NCBI GenBank assembly: GCA_030725745.1
Contig: JANRFH010000012.1
Location: 41,991 to 105,990 of the forward strand
Source of the DNA: Akkermansiaceae bacterium
Lineage (GTDB): Bacteria; Verrucomicrobiota; Verrucomicrobiia; Verrucomicrobiales; Akkermansiaceae
DNA length: 64,000 nucleotides
Direction of reading: 5' to 3'
Shown here: positions 38,214-47,956 of the stretch, piece after piece
How the letters are laid out: each line of letters begins with the position of its first letter
Position numbering within the stretch: position 1 is the first letter of the stretch
Position numbers and translations under genes: made by a program
Notes under the pieces: model-generated
Seen by the model: the letters and a program-made list of their open reading frames with translations, nothing else
The model's database searches: none
What the model was told of the DNA's origin: nothing

Positions 38214-39482
38214 TCAGCCAGCCATTCGGATTACCGCATAAATCGCAGATGCCACGATCACCCCGAGGCTTGCCGTCCCTACCACACGATCCGTAAGGGT
38301 CATGCGCGGTCTCAGCACAGATCCAGACTTCGGAAAAACAATCCCCGCATAGGCCATCCCCGCCAGCAAACCTCCAAAGTGCGCCGCATTGTCGATGAAA
38401 CGGTAGCCCACCAGACCGATCAGCGCGGTGATCAACACACCGCCGATGAGGCGGCGGCGTGAGCTTTTCGGAACCAGCTTCGAGTGCAGCGTTTCGAAAA
38501 CCAACAGGAAACCCAGCCAGCCCATCAGCCCACCGGAGGCACCCACGGAAGGCGCCTGTGGCATGAAACGCGCCGAAGCCTCACCACCCACCATCGCGGA
38601 AAAAACGAACACCATAAACAGATGCGGCCACCGCGCGAAAACTTCGAGTCGTTTCCCCAGATAAAGTAGTCCCAGCCCGTTCATCACGAAGTGGATCACT
38701 CCGCCGTGCAGCATTGGTGCCGTAAACAGCCTCCAGTATTCGCCGCTTCGATATGCCCCTTTCACCAGCCCCGCATCATTCACGGTATCGTGGAATGAAA
38801 TGATCGATTTATCGAACCACACCTGCGCCGCGAAAACCACGCCCAGCACACCGAGCAAGCCCCACGTCACCGGTGCCTTCTGCATATGCAACCATGTTTC
38901 GAAACGAATCAACGGTATCTTCGGAGCCACCGCACCACCCGCGCGCTTCATCTCCCTCGCCCGCTTCTGCGCCTGATACCAAGGAATGAAGGCGAAAACC
39001 AAAAATACCAACAGCGCGATCCCCACCGTCGTCGAGGCGGACAGTGCAGTGACGATCCATTTCACCTCTGCGAAAAATCCCTCGTCACGCCCCCTCACCT
39101 GATAGACCCGCCACGCCTGAAAAGTCATCCAGGCCAGCAGCGCAGCCAATCCACCACCACAGATTTTCATCCGGTGATTCGCATCCAGCAAGTCCTCTCT
39201 CGCCCAGCCCTCTCGCACTTTCGAGATATCTTCCGTGAAATCCTCAATCTCCTCCGGTATTCGGCAGTGCTTGCACTCCGGCGTCCACACCAGATCCAGC
39301 ACGCTGTCCTTGTCCTCACGTATCACACGCGAAAGATCATCCAGCGAGTCGCACACATGCCTCCCGCCTTTGCGGTCGATCCAGCCGTAGCCATCACCGG
39401 CTGCGGGAAATGCTTTTTTTCGCGCCCATATCGGAAGATCCGATTCGGCGGCTTCCTGATCTGCGACGTTCACACCTTGCAA
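38214..39482 (-). CDS. Rhomboid family intramembrane serine protease
   Basis: RLFTAPMLHGGVIHFVMNGLGLLYLGKRLE; GASGGLMGWLGFLLVFE; NAAHFGGLLAGMAYA. Confidence 0.9.
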   Translation of the reverse strand: MQGVNVADQEAAESDLPIWARKKAFPAAGDGYGWIDRKGGRHVCDSLDDLSRVIREDKDSVLDLVWTPECKHCRIPEEIEDFTEDISKVREGWAREDLLDANHRMKICGGGLAALLAWMTFQAWRVYQVRGRDEGFFAEVKWIVTALSASTTVGIALLVFLVFAFIPWYQAQKRAREMKRAGGAVAPKIPLIRFETWLHMQKAPVTWGLLGVLGVVFAAQVWFDKSIISFHDTVNDAGLVKGAYRSGEYWRLFTAPMLHGGVIHFVMNGLGLLYLGKRLEVFARWPHLFMVFVFSAMVGGEASARFMPQAPSVGASGGLMGWLGFLLVFETLHSKLVPKSSRRRLIGGVLITALIGLVGYRFIDNAAHFGGLLAGMAYAGIVFPKSGSVLRPRMTLTDRVVGTASLGVIVASAIYAVIRMAG

Positions 39483-39491
39483 GCGTTGCGC

Positions 39492-40004
39492 TTACTCAGG
39501 TTTGTCCGCCTTGTTTTCCTCGGCGGGTGCGGATTCTTCCGTTGGAGCGGATTCCACGGGAGTCTCTAGGACTTCTTCTACGGTTTCAACGGCTTCATCC
39601 GTCGCTCCGGAGATCTCTTTCGTGATATCTTCCACAGTTAGTTCGTCCTCAAGCGAAGCAGGAATCACTTCAGCTTCTTCCTCAGCAGCCTTTTCCTCGA
39701 CCACTTCTGTCTTCTTAGGATCAAGGAGCGACTTCTGCTGGGATTGCTTGCCGATCAGGATGGCCAGCGTAAGGCTGATGATGAAGAAAAGGGAACCGAG
39801 GTAAACCGTGCCCTTCTGAAGCACGTTCGTTGTCCTAGCACCAAAGACCTGGTCGGTCACACCACCACCAAAGGCAGCTCCGAGACCTTCCTGTTTTGGC
39901 CGCTGCATTAGGATCAGCAGGGACATCAGGAGACAGACGATGACGAAGACGACAAGCAGCAGGTTAATGCTGATGTCGAGCCAGTTAATTGCGGCGAAAA
40001 TCAT
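39492..40004 (-). CDS. secG: Preprotein translocase subunit SecG with long acidic C-terminal tail
   Basis: LLLVVFVIVCLLMSLLILMQRPKQEGLGAAFGGGVTDQVFGARTTNVLQKGTVYLG. Confidence 0.9.
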   Translation of the reverse strand: MIFAAINWLDISINLLLVVFVIVCLLMSLLILMQRPKQEGLGAAFGGGVTDQVFGARTTNVLQKGTVYLGSLFFIISLTLAILIGKQSQQKSLLDPKKTEVVEEKAAEEEAEVIPASLEDELTVEDITKEISGATDEAVETVEEVLETPVESAPTEESAPAEENKADKPE

Positions 40005-40077
40005 GGGCGGCGGAATATGGGAGGGTCATCCGGTCTTGTAAAGCAGGGTTTTCAGCGATTTCTGCACACTCTCAAGC

Positions 40078-40476
40078 CTATTTCAATTCAACCAATCTGA
40101 CCCCGCCGCTTAGCTTTTCCAAGGTGAGCTGAAACGCCTCCCTTGAAGGCTTGGTCGCCTCCAATGGCTCTCCGACTGTGACAAAGCGATTATGATAAGT
40201 CGTCCGGAACCATCCATCCACCAACAACACCGAATGCCCATCTGAAGCTCCTTTCGTGACAAACTCGATGCGAACCGGATCGCATTCACAGCTTCCGGGA
40301 CGCTTACGCTTGGCATCCGGCGTAAAATCGAAGGTAAGGGAGGAGTCCTCTGACCCCTCCAGCTTCACTGCCTGCTTCTCAATCTTGGTGGCAAGCTTCT
40401 CCGCTGGATCAAGACCCACAAGAATCACGCAAGAGTTCAGGCACATGCACACAAGAGCAGCGAGCAGCAGTTTCAT
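40078..40476 (-). CDS. Hypothetical secreted or lipoprotein
   Basis: MKLLLAALVCMCLNSCVILVGL signal/lipobox. Confidence 0.6.
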   Translation of the reverse strand: MKLLLAALVCMCLNSCVILVGLDPAEKLATKIEKQAVKLEGSEDSSLTFDFTPDAKRKRPGSCECDPVRIEFVTKGASDGHSVLLVDGWFRTTYHNRFVTVGEPLEATKPSREAFQLTLEKLSGGVRLVELK

Positions 40477-41684
40477 AATGATTTCAAATAAGCCACCAAC
40501 TCATCCACTTCCTTCTCCGACAGATGTGCATATGGCGGCATCGCGGCGGCGAAGCCTTTCACGACCTTCGCCTGCGGCTCGCGTATCGATTGCCGCAGAT
40601 ATGCCTCATCCACCTGCACGGTGGTGCCGTCTGCCAGTTCTTCCTTTTTCCCGAACACTCCCTGCAATGAGGGGCCGAGCTGCGCACTTCCCTCCTGATG
40701 GCACGCTGCGCAGCCTTGGCTGACAAAAAGTTTAGCTCCGGCCTCCACTGCCGGATCGGATGTCGCCGACGTCGATGAAGGAACAGCGAGCAATCCAGCG
40801 ATCAACAGACAAGCCACGATAAAAGTGCCAAAAATCGAAACCGCCCAATACCGGAATTTGGTGCGCACGTTCATCAGGTGCTTCACACACATCAGCGCAA
40901 GGATGATCACCGCGAGAATCGGCACCTTCTGCGCAGCGCTGGTCACCTGCGGGAAATGCGCGCTCAGCATCATGAATAGCACCGGAAAAGTGATGTAATG
41001 ATTATGCAGCGAGCGTGTCTTCGCCGCCTTTCCATATTTCATATCATGCGCTTTTCCCTCCGCCAGAGAAGCCATGAACTTCTTCTGATTTCGAATGATG
41101 TGGATGAAAACATTCGCCGACATCGAGGTGCCCAGCATCGCCCCGATCTGCAGATACAGGGCACGGCCATTGAACCACTGATTGAAAAGGAAAGCCGCAC
41201 CCATCAACAGGATCAGCGTCAGCGGAATCGCGATTTTCGGAAGCTCCTTGAGCTTGCTACGCCAGATCGTGTCGTAAACTGCCCACCATCCAAGAATGCC
41301 CGCCACGCTCAGACCGATAGCGCCCCAGCCCTGCAAATCTTGACTATCCGCATTCAACAATGCCGCGCCGCCATGAATGTAGAAAACCGAGACCAATAGC
41401 AGAGCGCCACTGATCCAAGTCGTGTAGGATTGCCACATAAACCAATGCAGCGGCACCGGGATCTTCGCGGGGTCGATCAGGCGTTTCTCCAAATGGAAGA
41501 CACCACCGCCGTGCAGCATGTCGAGATGACCGAGCTTGCCCCGTTTTTCCTCATCGGGCTGCGCGGCGATCAGATTGATTTCCATCCACGTGAAGAGCAG
41601 CGAGTTTCCGATCCACATGATCGCAGCGATCACGTGGATGAAACGAAACACCACACTCAGCCAGCCTGCGATTTCTGTTTCCAT
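40473..41684 (-). CDS. PuuD-like urate hydroxylase-type membrane protein with C-terminal cytochrome c domain
   Basis: Multiple TMs with RFIHVIAAIMWIGNSLLFTWMEINL; CXXCH in QGCAACHQEGSAQLGPSLQGVFG. Confidence 0.82.
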   Translation of the reverse strand: METEIAGWLSVVFRFIHVIAAIMWIGNSLLFTWMEINLIAAQPDEEKRGKLGHLDMLHGGGVFHLEKRLIDPAKIPVPLHWFMWQSYTTWISGALLLVSVFYIHGGAALLNADSQDLQGWGAIGLSVAGILGWWAVYDTIWRSKLKELPKIAIPLTLILLMGAAFLFNQWFNGRALYLQIGAMLGTSMSANVFIHIIRNQKKFMASLAEGKAHDMKYGKAAKTRSLHNHYITFPVLFMMLSAHFPQVTSAAQKVPILAVIILALMCVKHLMNVRTKFRYWAVSIFGTFIVACLLIAGLLAVPSSTSATSDPAVEAGAKLFVSQGCAACHQEGSAQLGPSLQGVFGKKEELADGTTVQVDEAYLRQSIREPQAKVVKGFAAAMPPYAHLSEKEVDELVAYLKSL

Positions 41685-41757
41685 AAGTTGTCGGGATAAT
41701 AGCAGGGTTCATACCGCGACAAAAAATCCACGGTAACCAACACGCCAAGGTATGGGG

Positions 41758-42273
41758 TCAGTGTGCGCAGCTTTTCACCCAGTCCGCCACCTTCTTATCA
41801 TCATCCCCCGCCGCCCATACGCGCCTCAGGAAGTCCGCAGGGTGCAGCCCGCCGTTTTCCCTAAGGAATCTCCGGTCGCCTCCACAGCTGAACATCAGAT
41901 CAGGATCCAGTTCACCACGAAGCTTCGCGCGCGCCTTCGCCAGGATGCGCGGGAAATACACAATCCCTTCCAGCTCGCTTTGCTTCGATGGGATATCGTC
42001 CCGGCACACCACTTTGTCGCTCCATTTCCCGCCTTGCTCTACGATGAAATAATCCCTCCGCACCGCCGCCACCAGCAGTGCCGTGAATTTCGAGGGATCC
42101 GCACCAGCCACCTCATCCTCCACGAAATCGTAAAACTCTCGCTTCTTGTAGCCTATGCTCTCTAGAAAAACCAACTCCTCCACAGAGTAGCCGTTCTCAT
42201 AATCAAAGCCACCCGCCACTTCCTTTTCCGCGCAGCGCGCAAACAACTCCATGAATGTATCGTTCCAATGCAT
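41758..42273 (-). CDS. DUF5069-like conserved protein
   Basis: IPSKQSELEGIVYFPRILAKARAKLRGELDPDLMFSCGGDRRFLRENG. Confidence 0.7.
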   Translation of the reverse strand: MHWNDTFMELFARCAEKEVAGGFDYENGYSVEELVFLESIGYKKREFYDFVEDEVAGADPSKFTALLVAAVRRDYFIVEQGGKWSDKVVCRDDIPSKQSELEGIVYFPRILAKARAKLRGELDPDLMFSCGGDRRFLRENGGLHPADFLRRVWAAGDDDKKVADWVKSCAH

Positions 42274-42365
42274 GCACCGAATGGAACCCTCTTCCGCCCC
42301 TTTGCCAACGGATTTTTATAGCGGCAGCCTCCAAGGCTCCTACACTACCGGCCAGAAAGAATTCC

Positions 42366-42509
42366 AACCACGGATTTCACAGATTTTCACGGATAAGATA
42401 TCTGGATTGGCATGCCTTACGACTCTATTGAGATGATGGATCTGAAAAGACTATGTTTGAGTCCTGATTCTTAGGTCTTCATCCGTGAAAATCTGTGAAA
42501 TCCGTGGTT
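42366..42509. repeat. Iteron-type inverted-repeat island, perfect 29-bp arms
   Basis: AACCACGGATTTCACAGATTTTCACGGAT (42366-42394) identical to reverse complement of 42481-42509. Confidence 0.95.
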
Positions 42510-42564
42510 AAATCGTTCGTTTTATTACAGCCACCTTCCCACACCCTTTTTATAAGCCCTCCCC

Positions 42565-43401
42565 ATGATCTGGAAAACCGCCACCCGCTCCCTCGATCTC
42601 TCACGCCGAGCCCACGTCATGGGCATCCTCAATACCACCCCGGACTCCTTTTCGGATGGCGGTAGCTTCACCACCCAGAACACCGCCCTCGCCCACGCCC
42701 GGGAAATGATCGCCCACGGCGCCGCCATCATCGACATCGGCGGCGAATCCAGCCGACCCGGTGCCGCCCCCGTCAGCGCCGAGGAGGAAATCGCCCGCAC
42801 TGCCCCCCTCATCCGCGCCATCCGCGCCCAGTGGGACGGACTCATCTCCATCGACACCACCAAGGCCGCTGTCGCCCGCGAAGCCCTCACCGCCGGTGCC
42901 GATATCGTCAACGACATCTCCGGCCTCACCGCCGACCCCGAAATGCCCGCCCTCTGCGCCGCCACCTCATGCGGCATCGTCGTCATGCACATGCAGGGCA
43001 CCCCGGGAAACATGCAGGACAACCCCTCCTACACCGACGTCTCCGCCGAGATCCGCGCCTTTTTTCAAGAACGCCTCGCCACCCTCACCGCCGCCGGCAT
43101 CGATCCCACAAGCCTCTGCTTCGATCCCGGAATCGGCTTCGGCAAAACCCTAGAGCACAATCTCACCCTCCTCCGCGACCTCCCCACCCTCGCACCCGCT
43201 GACCATCCCCTCCTGCTAGGAATTTCCCGAAAATCCTTCCTCTCAAAAATCAGCAACTCCCCCACCCCCACCGACCGCGACGCCTCCACCATCGCCCTCA
43301 CCACCCTCGCCCGCCAGCAAGGCATCATGCTCCACCGCGTCCACGACACCCAATCCACCGTCCGCGCCCTCCGCACCGTCGAGGGGCTGTTGGGGATCTG
43401 A
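42565..43401 (+). CDS. folP: Dihydropteroate synthase
   Basis: HVMGILNTTPDSFSDGG; DIGGESSRPGA; FDPGIGFGKTLEHNL. Confidence 0.95.
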   Translation: MIWKTATRSLDLSRRAHVMGILNTTPDSFSDGGSFTTQNTALAHAREMIAHGAAIIDIGGESSRPGAAPVSAEEEIARTAPLIRAIRAQWDGLISIDTTKAAVAREALTAGADIVNDISGLTADPEMPALCAATSCGIVVMHMQGTPGNMQDNPSYTDVSAEIRAFFQERLATLTAAGIDPTSLCFDPGIGFGKTLEHNLTLLRDLPTLAPADHPLLLGISRKSFLSKISNSPTPTDRDASTIALTTLARQQGIMLHRVHDTQSTVRALRTVEGLLGI

Positions 43402-43416
43402 AACGGAAGATTTTTT

Positions 43417-43557
43417 CACCGCTAAGAACGCCAAGTCCGCCAAGCCAATCCAGATGTAAATTTTTGAAAGTGATTTCTCCTACCTGATCAAATCCACCCT
43501 ACCCTCCTAGCCCCTCAACCACAGTCTCCCTTGGCGAACTTGGCGTTCTTGGCGGTT
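43417..43557. repeat. Iteron-type inverted-repeat island
   Basis: CACCGCTAAGAACGCCAAGTCCGCCAAG (43417-43444) vs reverse complement of 43530-43557 AACCGCCAAGAACGCCAAGTTCGCCAAG, 25/28. Confidence 0.9.
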
Positions 43558-43620
43558 CAACTTCCCCAACTCGCAATCTCTTCCTTGTAAGTTGAAAGTT
43601 AAAAGTTGAAGTTTCCGCCC

Positions 43621-43944
43621 ATGGAAGACCTTCGCGAACACGGCCCTCAGCCCCTCGACACCCTCATGGAAAAATGGGGACTCACCAACCACCTCCTCGT
43701 GGATACCTCCACCGAGCAACTCAATCACAAGCAAGTCCAGAAAGCCCGCAAAGGCCGCCAAATGACACTTACCATGATGCAAAAGGTCTGCCGCGCCTTC
43801 AATATAGCTATCTGGAACACCCATCTCACTAAGGAGCAGAAGGAAACCTACTTCGAATACATGCACCGCCACCTCTTCAACTACGCCAAAGGCTATGAAG
43901 CGGATTGGGTGGATCCGAACGCGGAGATCTATCCAAAGAAATAG
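43621..43944 (+). CDS. Small conserved-looking hypothetical protein
   Basis: MEDLREHGPQPLDTLMEKWGLTNHLLVDTSTEQLNHKQVQKARKGRQMTLTMMQKVCRAFN; intact ORF, possible HTH-like layout. Confidence 0.65.
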   Translation: MEDLREHGPQPLDTLMEKWGLTNHLLVDTSTEQLNHKQVQKARKGRQMTLTMMQKVCRAFNIAIWNTHLTKEQKETYFEYMHRHLFNYAKGYEADWVDPNAEIYPKK

Positions 43945-44037
43945 GCGCCGCAAGCCCCTCTAGCGCAACAGTCCCAAGCCTCTGGCGGAATATTCTGAAT
44001 CCATACCCTTCTGCTCTGGCTGAATGGACAGTTCGCA

Positions 44038-44364
44038 ATGAAAAAGAAATCCTCAGACCAACCAACGCTCGGAAACACTGTACTCGCAACGATCAACGTT
44101 ATCTTGCTGGTTTGCGGTTTAGCTCCGATCGGTCTATTTCAGATCGCTCGATCAAATGGAATCAGCACTTCCAAAATTGGATCTCTGCCCCTCGCGGCTC
44201 CTTTTCTCGGACTGGCTGTAGTTCTCATCCTGATCATGTCCATTTGTTCCATCTTCAGGAGTGATATGGCGATACGGGTCGGGCTATGGTCAATCTTCGG
44301 TATTGCGGTTCTGAATCTTGGTGGTTGTGCTTCCATGTGGAGCGACCTTCGCGGAGTGCACTAG
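44038..44364 (+). CDS. Hypothetical small membrane protein
   Basis: Three hydrophobic segments; no family recognised. Confidence 0.5.
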   Translation: MKKKSSDQPTLGNTVLATINVILLVCGLAPIGLFQIARSNGISTSKIGSLPLAAPFLGLAVVLILIMSICSIFRSDMAIRVGLWSIFGIAVLNLGGCASMWSDLRGVH

Positions 44365-44449
44365 CGTCAAAAGCAAATGGGCGCAAACATGAAGATGATC
44401 TTTCCGCCGAGGAAACAGCCTAACCCCGGCTATACCATTAACGCACACC

Positions 44450-45403
44450 TCACCCCACCTTCCCCCAAAGCCACTCCAGCGAATACGGCGATCCCTCCCC
44501 CGTCCACAGCTTGCCGTCGATGAAGCGGTGGCCTTGATCGAGCCCATCAATGCGCCCCATTTCCTCATCGGTGAGAACCAGATCCGCCGCCTCCAAGTTC
44601 TTCCTCAGGCGCTCCGCGTTGATGGATTTCGGGATGGGGTTGGTGCCGCGTTGCACCGCCCAAGCGAGGGCGATCTCCGCCGGGGAGACGTCGTGCGACT
44701 TGGCGATTTCCCCGAGCACCGGATCTGTGAAAATATCCGGGGTGTCTTCGTCCTTTTCCTTGCCAGTACCCAAAGGTGAGTAGGCTGTGAGCAATACCCC
44801 ATGCTTATTACAGACTGCCAGGAGCTCATTCTGGTTAAGAAAGGGATGGCATTCCACTTGATTCACCTCAGGGGGATGGGTGGTGGTGGCAGCAATTTTC
44901 TCCAAATGCACCGGGTTCAAATTTGAAACTCCGATGTGCCTGCATAGCCCCGCTTCCAAAGCCTTTTCCATGCCCTTCCAAGTCTCAGAAAGCGGCATTT
45001 CCTCCGGGGTGAGGAAGTCCTCTGGCTTTTCCGGAAAATGTGAGCCGGGCTTTAGCGCGATTGGCCAGTGAACGAGGTAGAGATCGAGATAATCGAGCCG
45101 GAGGTCGGCAAGGGTTTGCTTCAGAGCAGGGATCACATCCTCTGGATCATGTTTGTCGCACCAGAGCTTCGAGGTGATCCACACATCTTCACGTTGCACT
45201 TGGCCACTGGCGAAAATTTCCTCAAACGCCTCACCGATTTCCTTTTCATTCTCATAGACCATCGCGCAATCGATGTGGCGGTAGCCGATGGCGATGGCGT
45301 TCTTCACCGCCTCCCCGACCTCGCCCTTGTCCGCCCGCCATGTCCCAAGCCCGAGCGCAGGTATCTCGTCGCCGTTTCTCAATGAAAGTGTGTTCCGTGA
45401 CAT
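44450..45403 (-). CDS. Aldo/keto reductase
   Basis: GLGTWRADKGEVGEAVKNAIAIGYRHIDCAMVYENEKEIGEAF; DLYLVHWPIALKPG; HIGVSNLNPVHLEKI. Confidence 0.95.
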   Translation of the reverse strand: MSRNTLSLRNGDEIPALGLGTWRADKGEVGEAVKNAIAIGYRHIDCAMVYENEKEIGEAFEEIFASGQVQREDVWITSKLWCDKHDPEDVIPALKQTLADLRLDYLDLYLVHWPIALKPGSHFPEKPEDFLTPEEMPLSETWKGMEKALEAGLCRHIGVSNLNPVHLEKIAATTTHPPEVNQVECHPFLNQNELLAVCNKHGVLLTAYSPLGTGKEKDEDTPDIFTDPVLGEIAKSHDVSPAEIALAWAVQRGTNPIPKSINAERLRKNLEAADLVLTDEEMGRIDGLDQGHRFIDGKLWTGEGSPYSLEWLWGKVG

Positions 45404-45430
45404 GCCCCAAGCTTACCCATCTACCTGAGG

Positions 45431-46483
45431 GTGCAAGACGCTTCTGGAAACCTGGCTTGCAGCGCACCCGCCACTCACGGACAATCCGCCATCTTGCGAA
45501 GCGAAACGACATCTCCCGCGCTGCCTTGGCACATCATCGGCCAAGGGCTTGCAGGCACCTGCCTTGCTTGGGAATTTCTGCGCCGGGGCATCCCCTTCCA
45601 CATCACAGATATCGGCCACGGCGGTAGCTCGCGCGTCGCCGCCGGCCTGATCAATCCCATTACCGGCAAGAACTTCGAGCCGAGCTGGCGCATCGACGAA
45701 TTTCACCCGCAGGCCATCGCCTTTTTCCAGGAAATCGAAAACACCCTCGCCGCCACCATCTGGCACCCCACACCCATCCTCCGCCTCGCCTCCTCAGAAA
45801 AGGAATGGAAGAAGATCACTTCCAAGCTCGATCTCCCCCACATCCGCCCATGGATTTCAGGAAACCATCCGACCGTGCCTGCGGGCTTCATCGGGGCAGT
45901 GGAGCTCACCGGTGGTGGCCGTGTGGATACCGCAGAATTCATCAAACTATCTGCCGCTTACTTTTCTGAAAAAGGCCTGCTCACCATAGGCTCCATTTCC
46001 GAGCCCGACTCCTCCGCCATCCTCTGCCAAGGAGCCGCAGGTCTCATGGAAAACCAGCTCGGCCCCCACCGCTGCGCGAAAGGCGAGATCCTCACGGTGC
46101 GCGCGGATTGGCCGCAGAGCCACATCCGCATCGGTGCGGGCGGCTGGCTCGTCCCCATCGGTGATGGCCATTTCCGCATCGGCTCCACCTACGAGTGGAA
46201 TCAACTCGACGAAGCCCCCACCGCCGCCGGACTCGAGCGCATCATCGGGATCGCCAATAAGCTCGGTGGAGAAAATTTCGATGTCACCGCCCACGTCGCC
46301 GGCATTCGCCCCATCCTCCGCCGCAGCGAGCCACTCATCGGGAAAAACACGGATGGTCAATGGATCTTCAACGCCCTAGGCTCCAAAGGCACTCTCTACG
46401 CCCCGGAAATGGCCTGCATGCTCACAGATTGGATCGCCGAAGGAATACGCCCGGAAGAAATTTTCATCTATCCCACGCACTGA
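45431..46483 (+). CDS. FAD-dependent oxidoreductase (glycine/D-amino-acid oxidase-like)
   Basis: HIIGQGLAGTCLAWEFLRRGIPFHITDIGHGGSSRVAAGLINPITGKNF. Confidence 0.85.
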   Translation: MQDASGNLACSAPATHGQSAILRSETTSPALPWHIIGQGLAGTCLAWEFLRRGIPFHITDIGHGGSSRVAAGLINPITGKNFEPSWRIDEFHPQAIAFFQEIENTLAATIWHPTPILRLASSEKEWKKITSKLDLPHIRPWISGNHPTVPAGFIGAVELTGGGRVDTAEFIKLSAAYFSEKGLLTIGSISEPDSSAILCQGAAGLMENQLGPHRCAKGEILTVRADWPQSHIRIGAGGWLVPIGDGHFRIGSTYEWNQLDEAPTAAGLERIIGIANKLGGENFDVTAHVAGIRPILRRSEPLIGKNTDGQWIFNALGSKGTLYAPEMACMLTDWIAEGIRPEEIFIYPTH

Positions 46484-46485
46484 AC

Positions 46486-47052
46486 ATGTCCGATTTCCCC
46501 CCGCACCCCACCGATCTCCTCCACCACCTGCTTCGGGACAGAATTTCCCACGGAGACACCGTCATCGACGCCACCGCAGGCAACGGCCACGACACCCTTT
46601 TCCTCGCCGGAGCCGTCGGCGAAACGGGAAGAGTCATCGCCATCGACATCCAGGAGCAGGCCATCACCTCCACCCGCTCGCGCCTAGATGCAGCAGGCCT
46701 CACCGCCCGCGCCACCCTGCACCACGCCTCCCACACACAGATCCGGGAAATAGCCTCCGGCACCACCCCCACCGTCATCCTATTCAACCTCGGCTACCTC
46801 CCAGGAGCCGACCGCTCCATCACCACCTGCACTGCGGACTCGCTCTCAGCCATCGCCACCTCAGTAAAAATACTCCCACCGAGAGGCATCCTCGCCATCA
46901 CCTGTTACACCGGCCACGCCTCCGGCGAAGACGAATCCACCGCCGTTACTGAATTCATCACCGCTCACAACGACCTCCGCAACGCACGCTACGGCCTCAT
47001 CGGCACACGCAATCCCGCACCTTTCCTCCTCCTATGCGAGAAGCGCCCGTGA
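46486..47052 (+). CDS. Class I SAM-dependent methyltransferase (YtqB/rRNA methylase-like)
   Basis: DTVIDATAGNGHDTLFLAGAVGETGRVIAIDIQEQAI; ILFNLGYLPGADRSI. Confidence 0.88.
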   Translation: MSDFPPHPTDLLHHLLRDRISHGDTVIDATAGNGHDTLFLAGAVGETGRVIAIDIQEQAITSTRSRLDAAGLTARATLHHASHTQIREIASGTTPTVILFNLGYLPGADRSITTCTADSLSAIATSVKILPPRGILAITCYTGHASGEDESTAVTEFITAHNDLRNARYGLIGTRNPAPFLLLCEKRP

Positions 47053-47112
47053 TGCGGCTCATCTTCAAACTTGCCCCCTCGTCCGTCAGGGGATAATTTC
47101 CCTACGAAGTTC

Positions 47113-47871
47113 ATGAAAATTAAATCCCTTTCCCTACTGTTCCTGCTCCTCACCTTGCCCCTCCAGGCTCAGGAGGAAGAGAATCCAAACATCGATGTCG
47201 ATGCGCTCCTGCCCGCCAAGAAGGAATTCCTAAATTTACCGGCGGATGATCGGAAGAAATGCATCGAACACTTCGGCAAGGCCTCACGTTTCTTCCAGCA
47301 AAAGCGCGTCTTCGAATGCCTTGATGCCCTCCACGAAGCAGAAAAGGTCTTCTCCGACAGTGCAGAACTCCTGAACCTCCGCGGCTCCTGCTACGTGGAA
47401 ATGCGCGCTTTCGACAAGGCCTTGTCTGCCTTCGAGAAAGCCCTCGAATACAACCCAAAGAATACCAGCGTAAAATTCAACATCGCGGAGGTACTCTTCG
47501 TCACCAAGCAGTGGCAGGCATCTCACGATCTCTTCGAGCAGATCCTAGGCGAAGTGCCAGATACAAACATCTCCCTCACCCGCCTCGTCGAGTTCAAGAT
47601 CCTGCTCTGCAAAAAGAAGCTCGATCGCAATGAGGAAGCCCTCATTCTCGCGGAAAAATACGATTACCTCGACGATTCACCTTACTACTATTACGCCAAG
47701 GCCGCTATCTCCTACGACGAGGGCGATCTCCTCGAAGCAGAGCAATGGCTCGCTCGCGCCAATCGTATTTTCCAAAATCCCGCCATCATCGCCCCATGGC
47801 AGGACACGCTCGTCGAGTTTGGCTACATCAAGAGCTTCTACGGAGAAGAAGACGCTCCCGAAGCGCCGTAG
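47113..47871 (+). CDS. Secreted tetratricopeptide-repeat protein
   Basis: Signal peptide MKIKSLSLLFLLLTLPLQAQ; AFDKALSAFEKALEYNPKNTSVKFNIAEVLF. Confidence 0.8.
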   Translation: MKIKSLSLLFLLLTLPLQAQEEENPNIDVDALLPAKKEFLNLPADDRKKCIEHFGKASRFFQQKRVFECLDALHEAEKVFSDSAELLNLRGSCYVEMRAFDKALSAFEKALEYNPKNTSVKFNIAEVLFVTKQWQASHDLFEQILGEVPDTNISLTRLVEFKILLCKKKLDRNEEALILAEKYDYLDDSPYYYYAKAAISYDEGDLLEAEQWLARANRIFQNPAIIAPWQDTLVEFGYIKSFYGEEDAPEAP

Positions 47872-47956
47872 CACGAAATGGGAGGACAACCTCCATCTCT
47901 CATGCGGCAGGGATAGCTCATTTTGAAAAGCCCCTAGCTTCGTGGCAAATAGGTTA

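Noticed and set aside
42366-42509. Rho-independent terminator
   Set aside because: Lies between divergent genes, arms are 29 bp with an ~86-bp loop and no terminal U-tract; does not fit a standard terminator.
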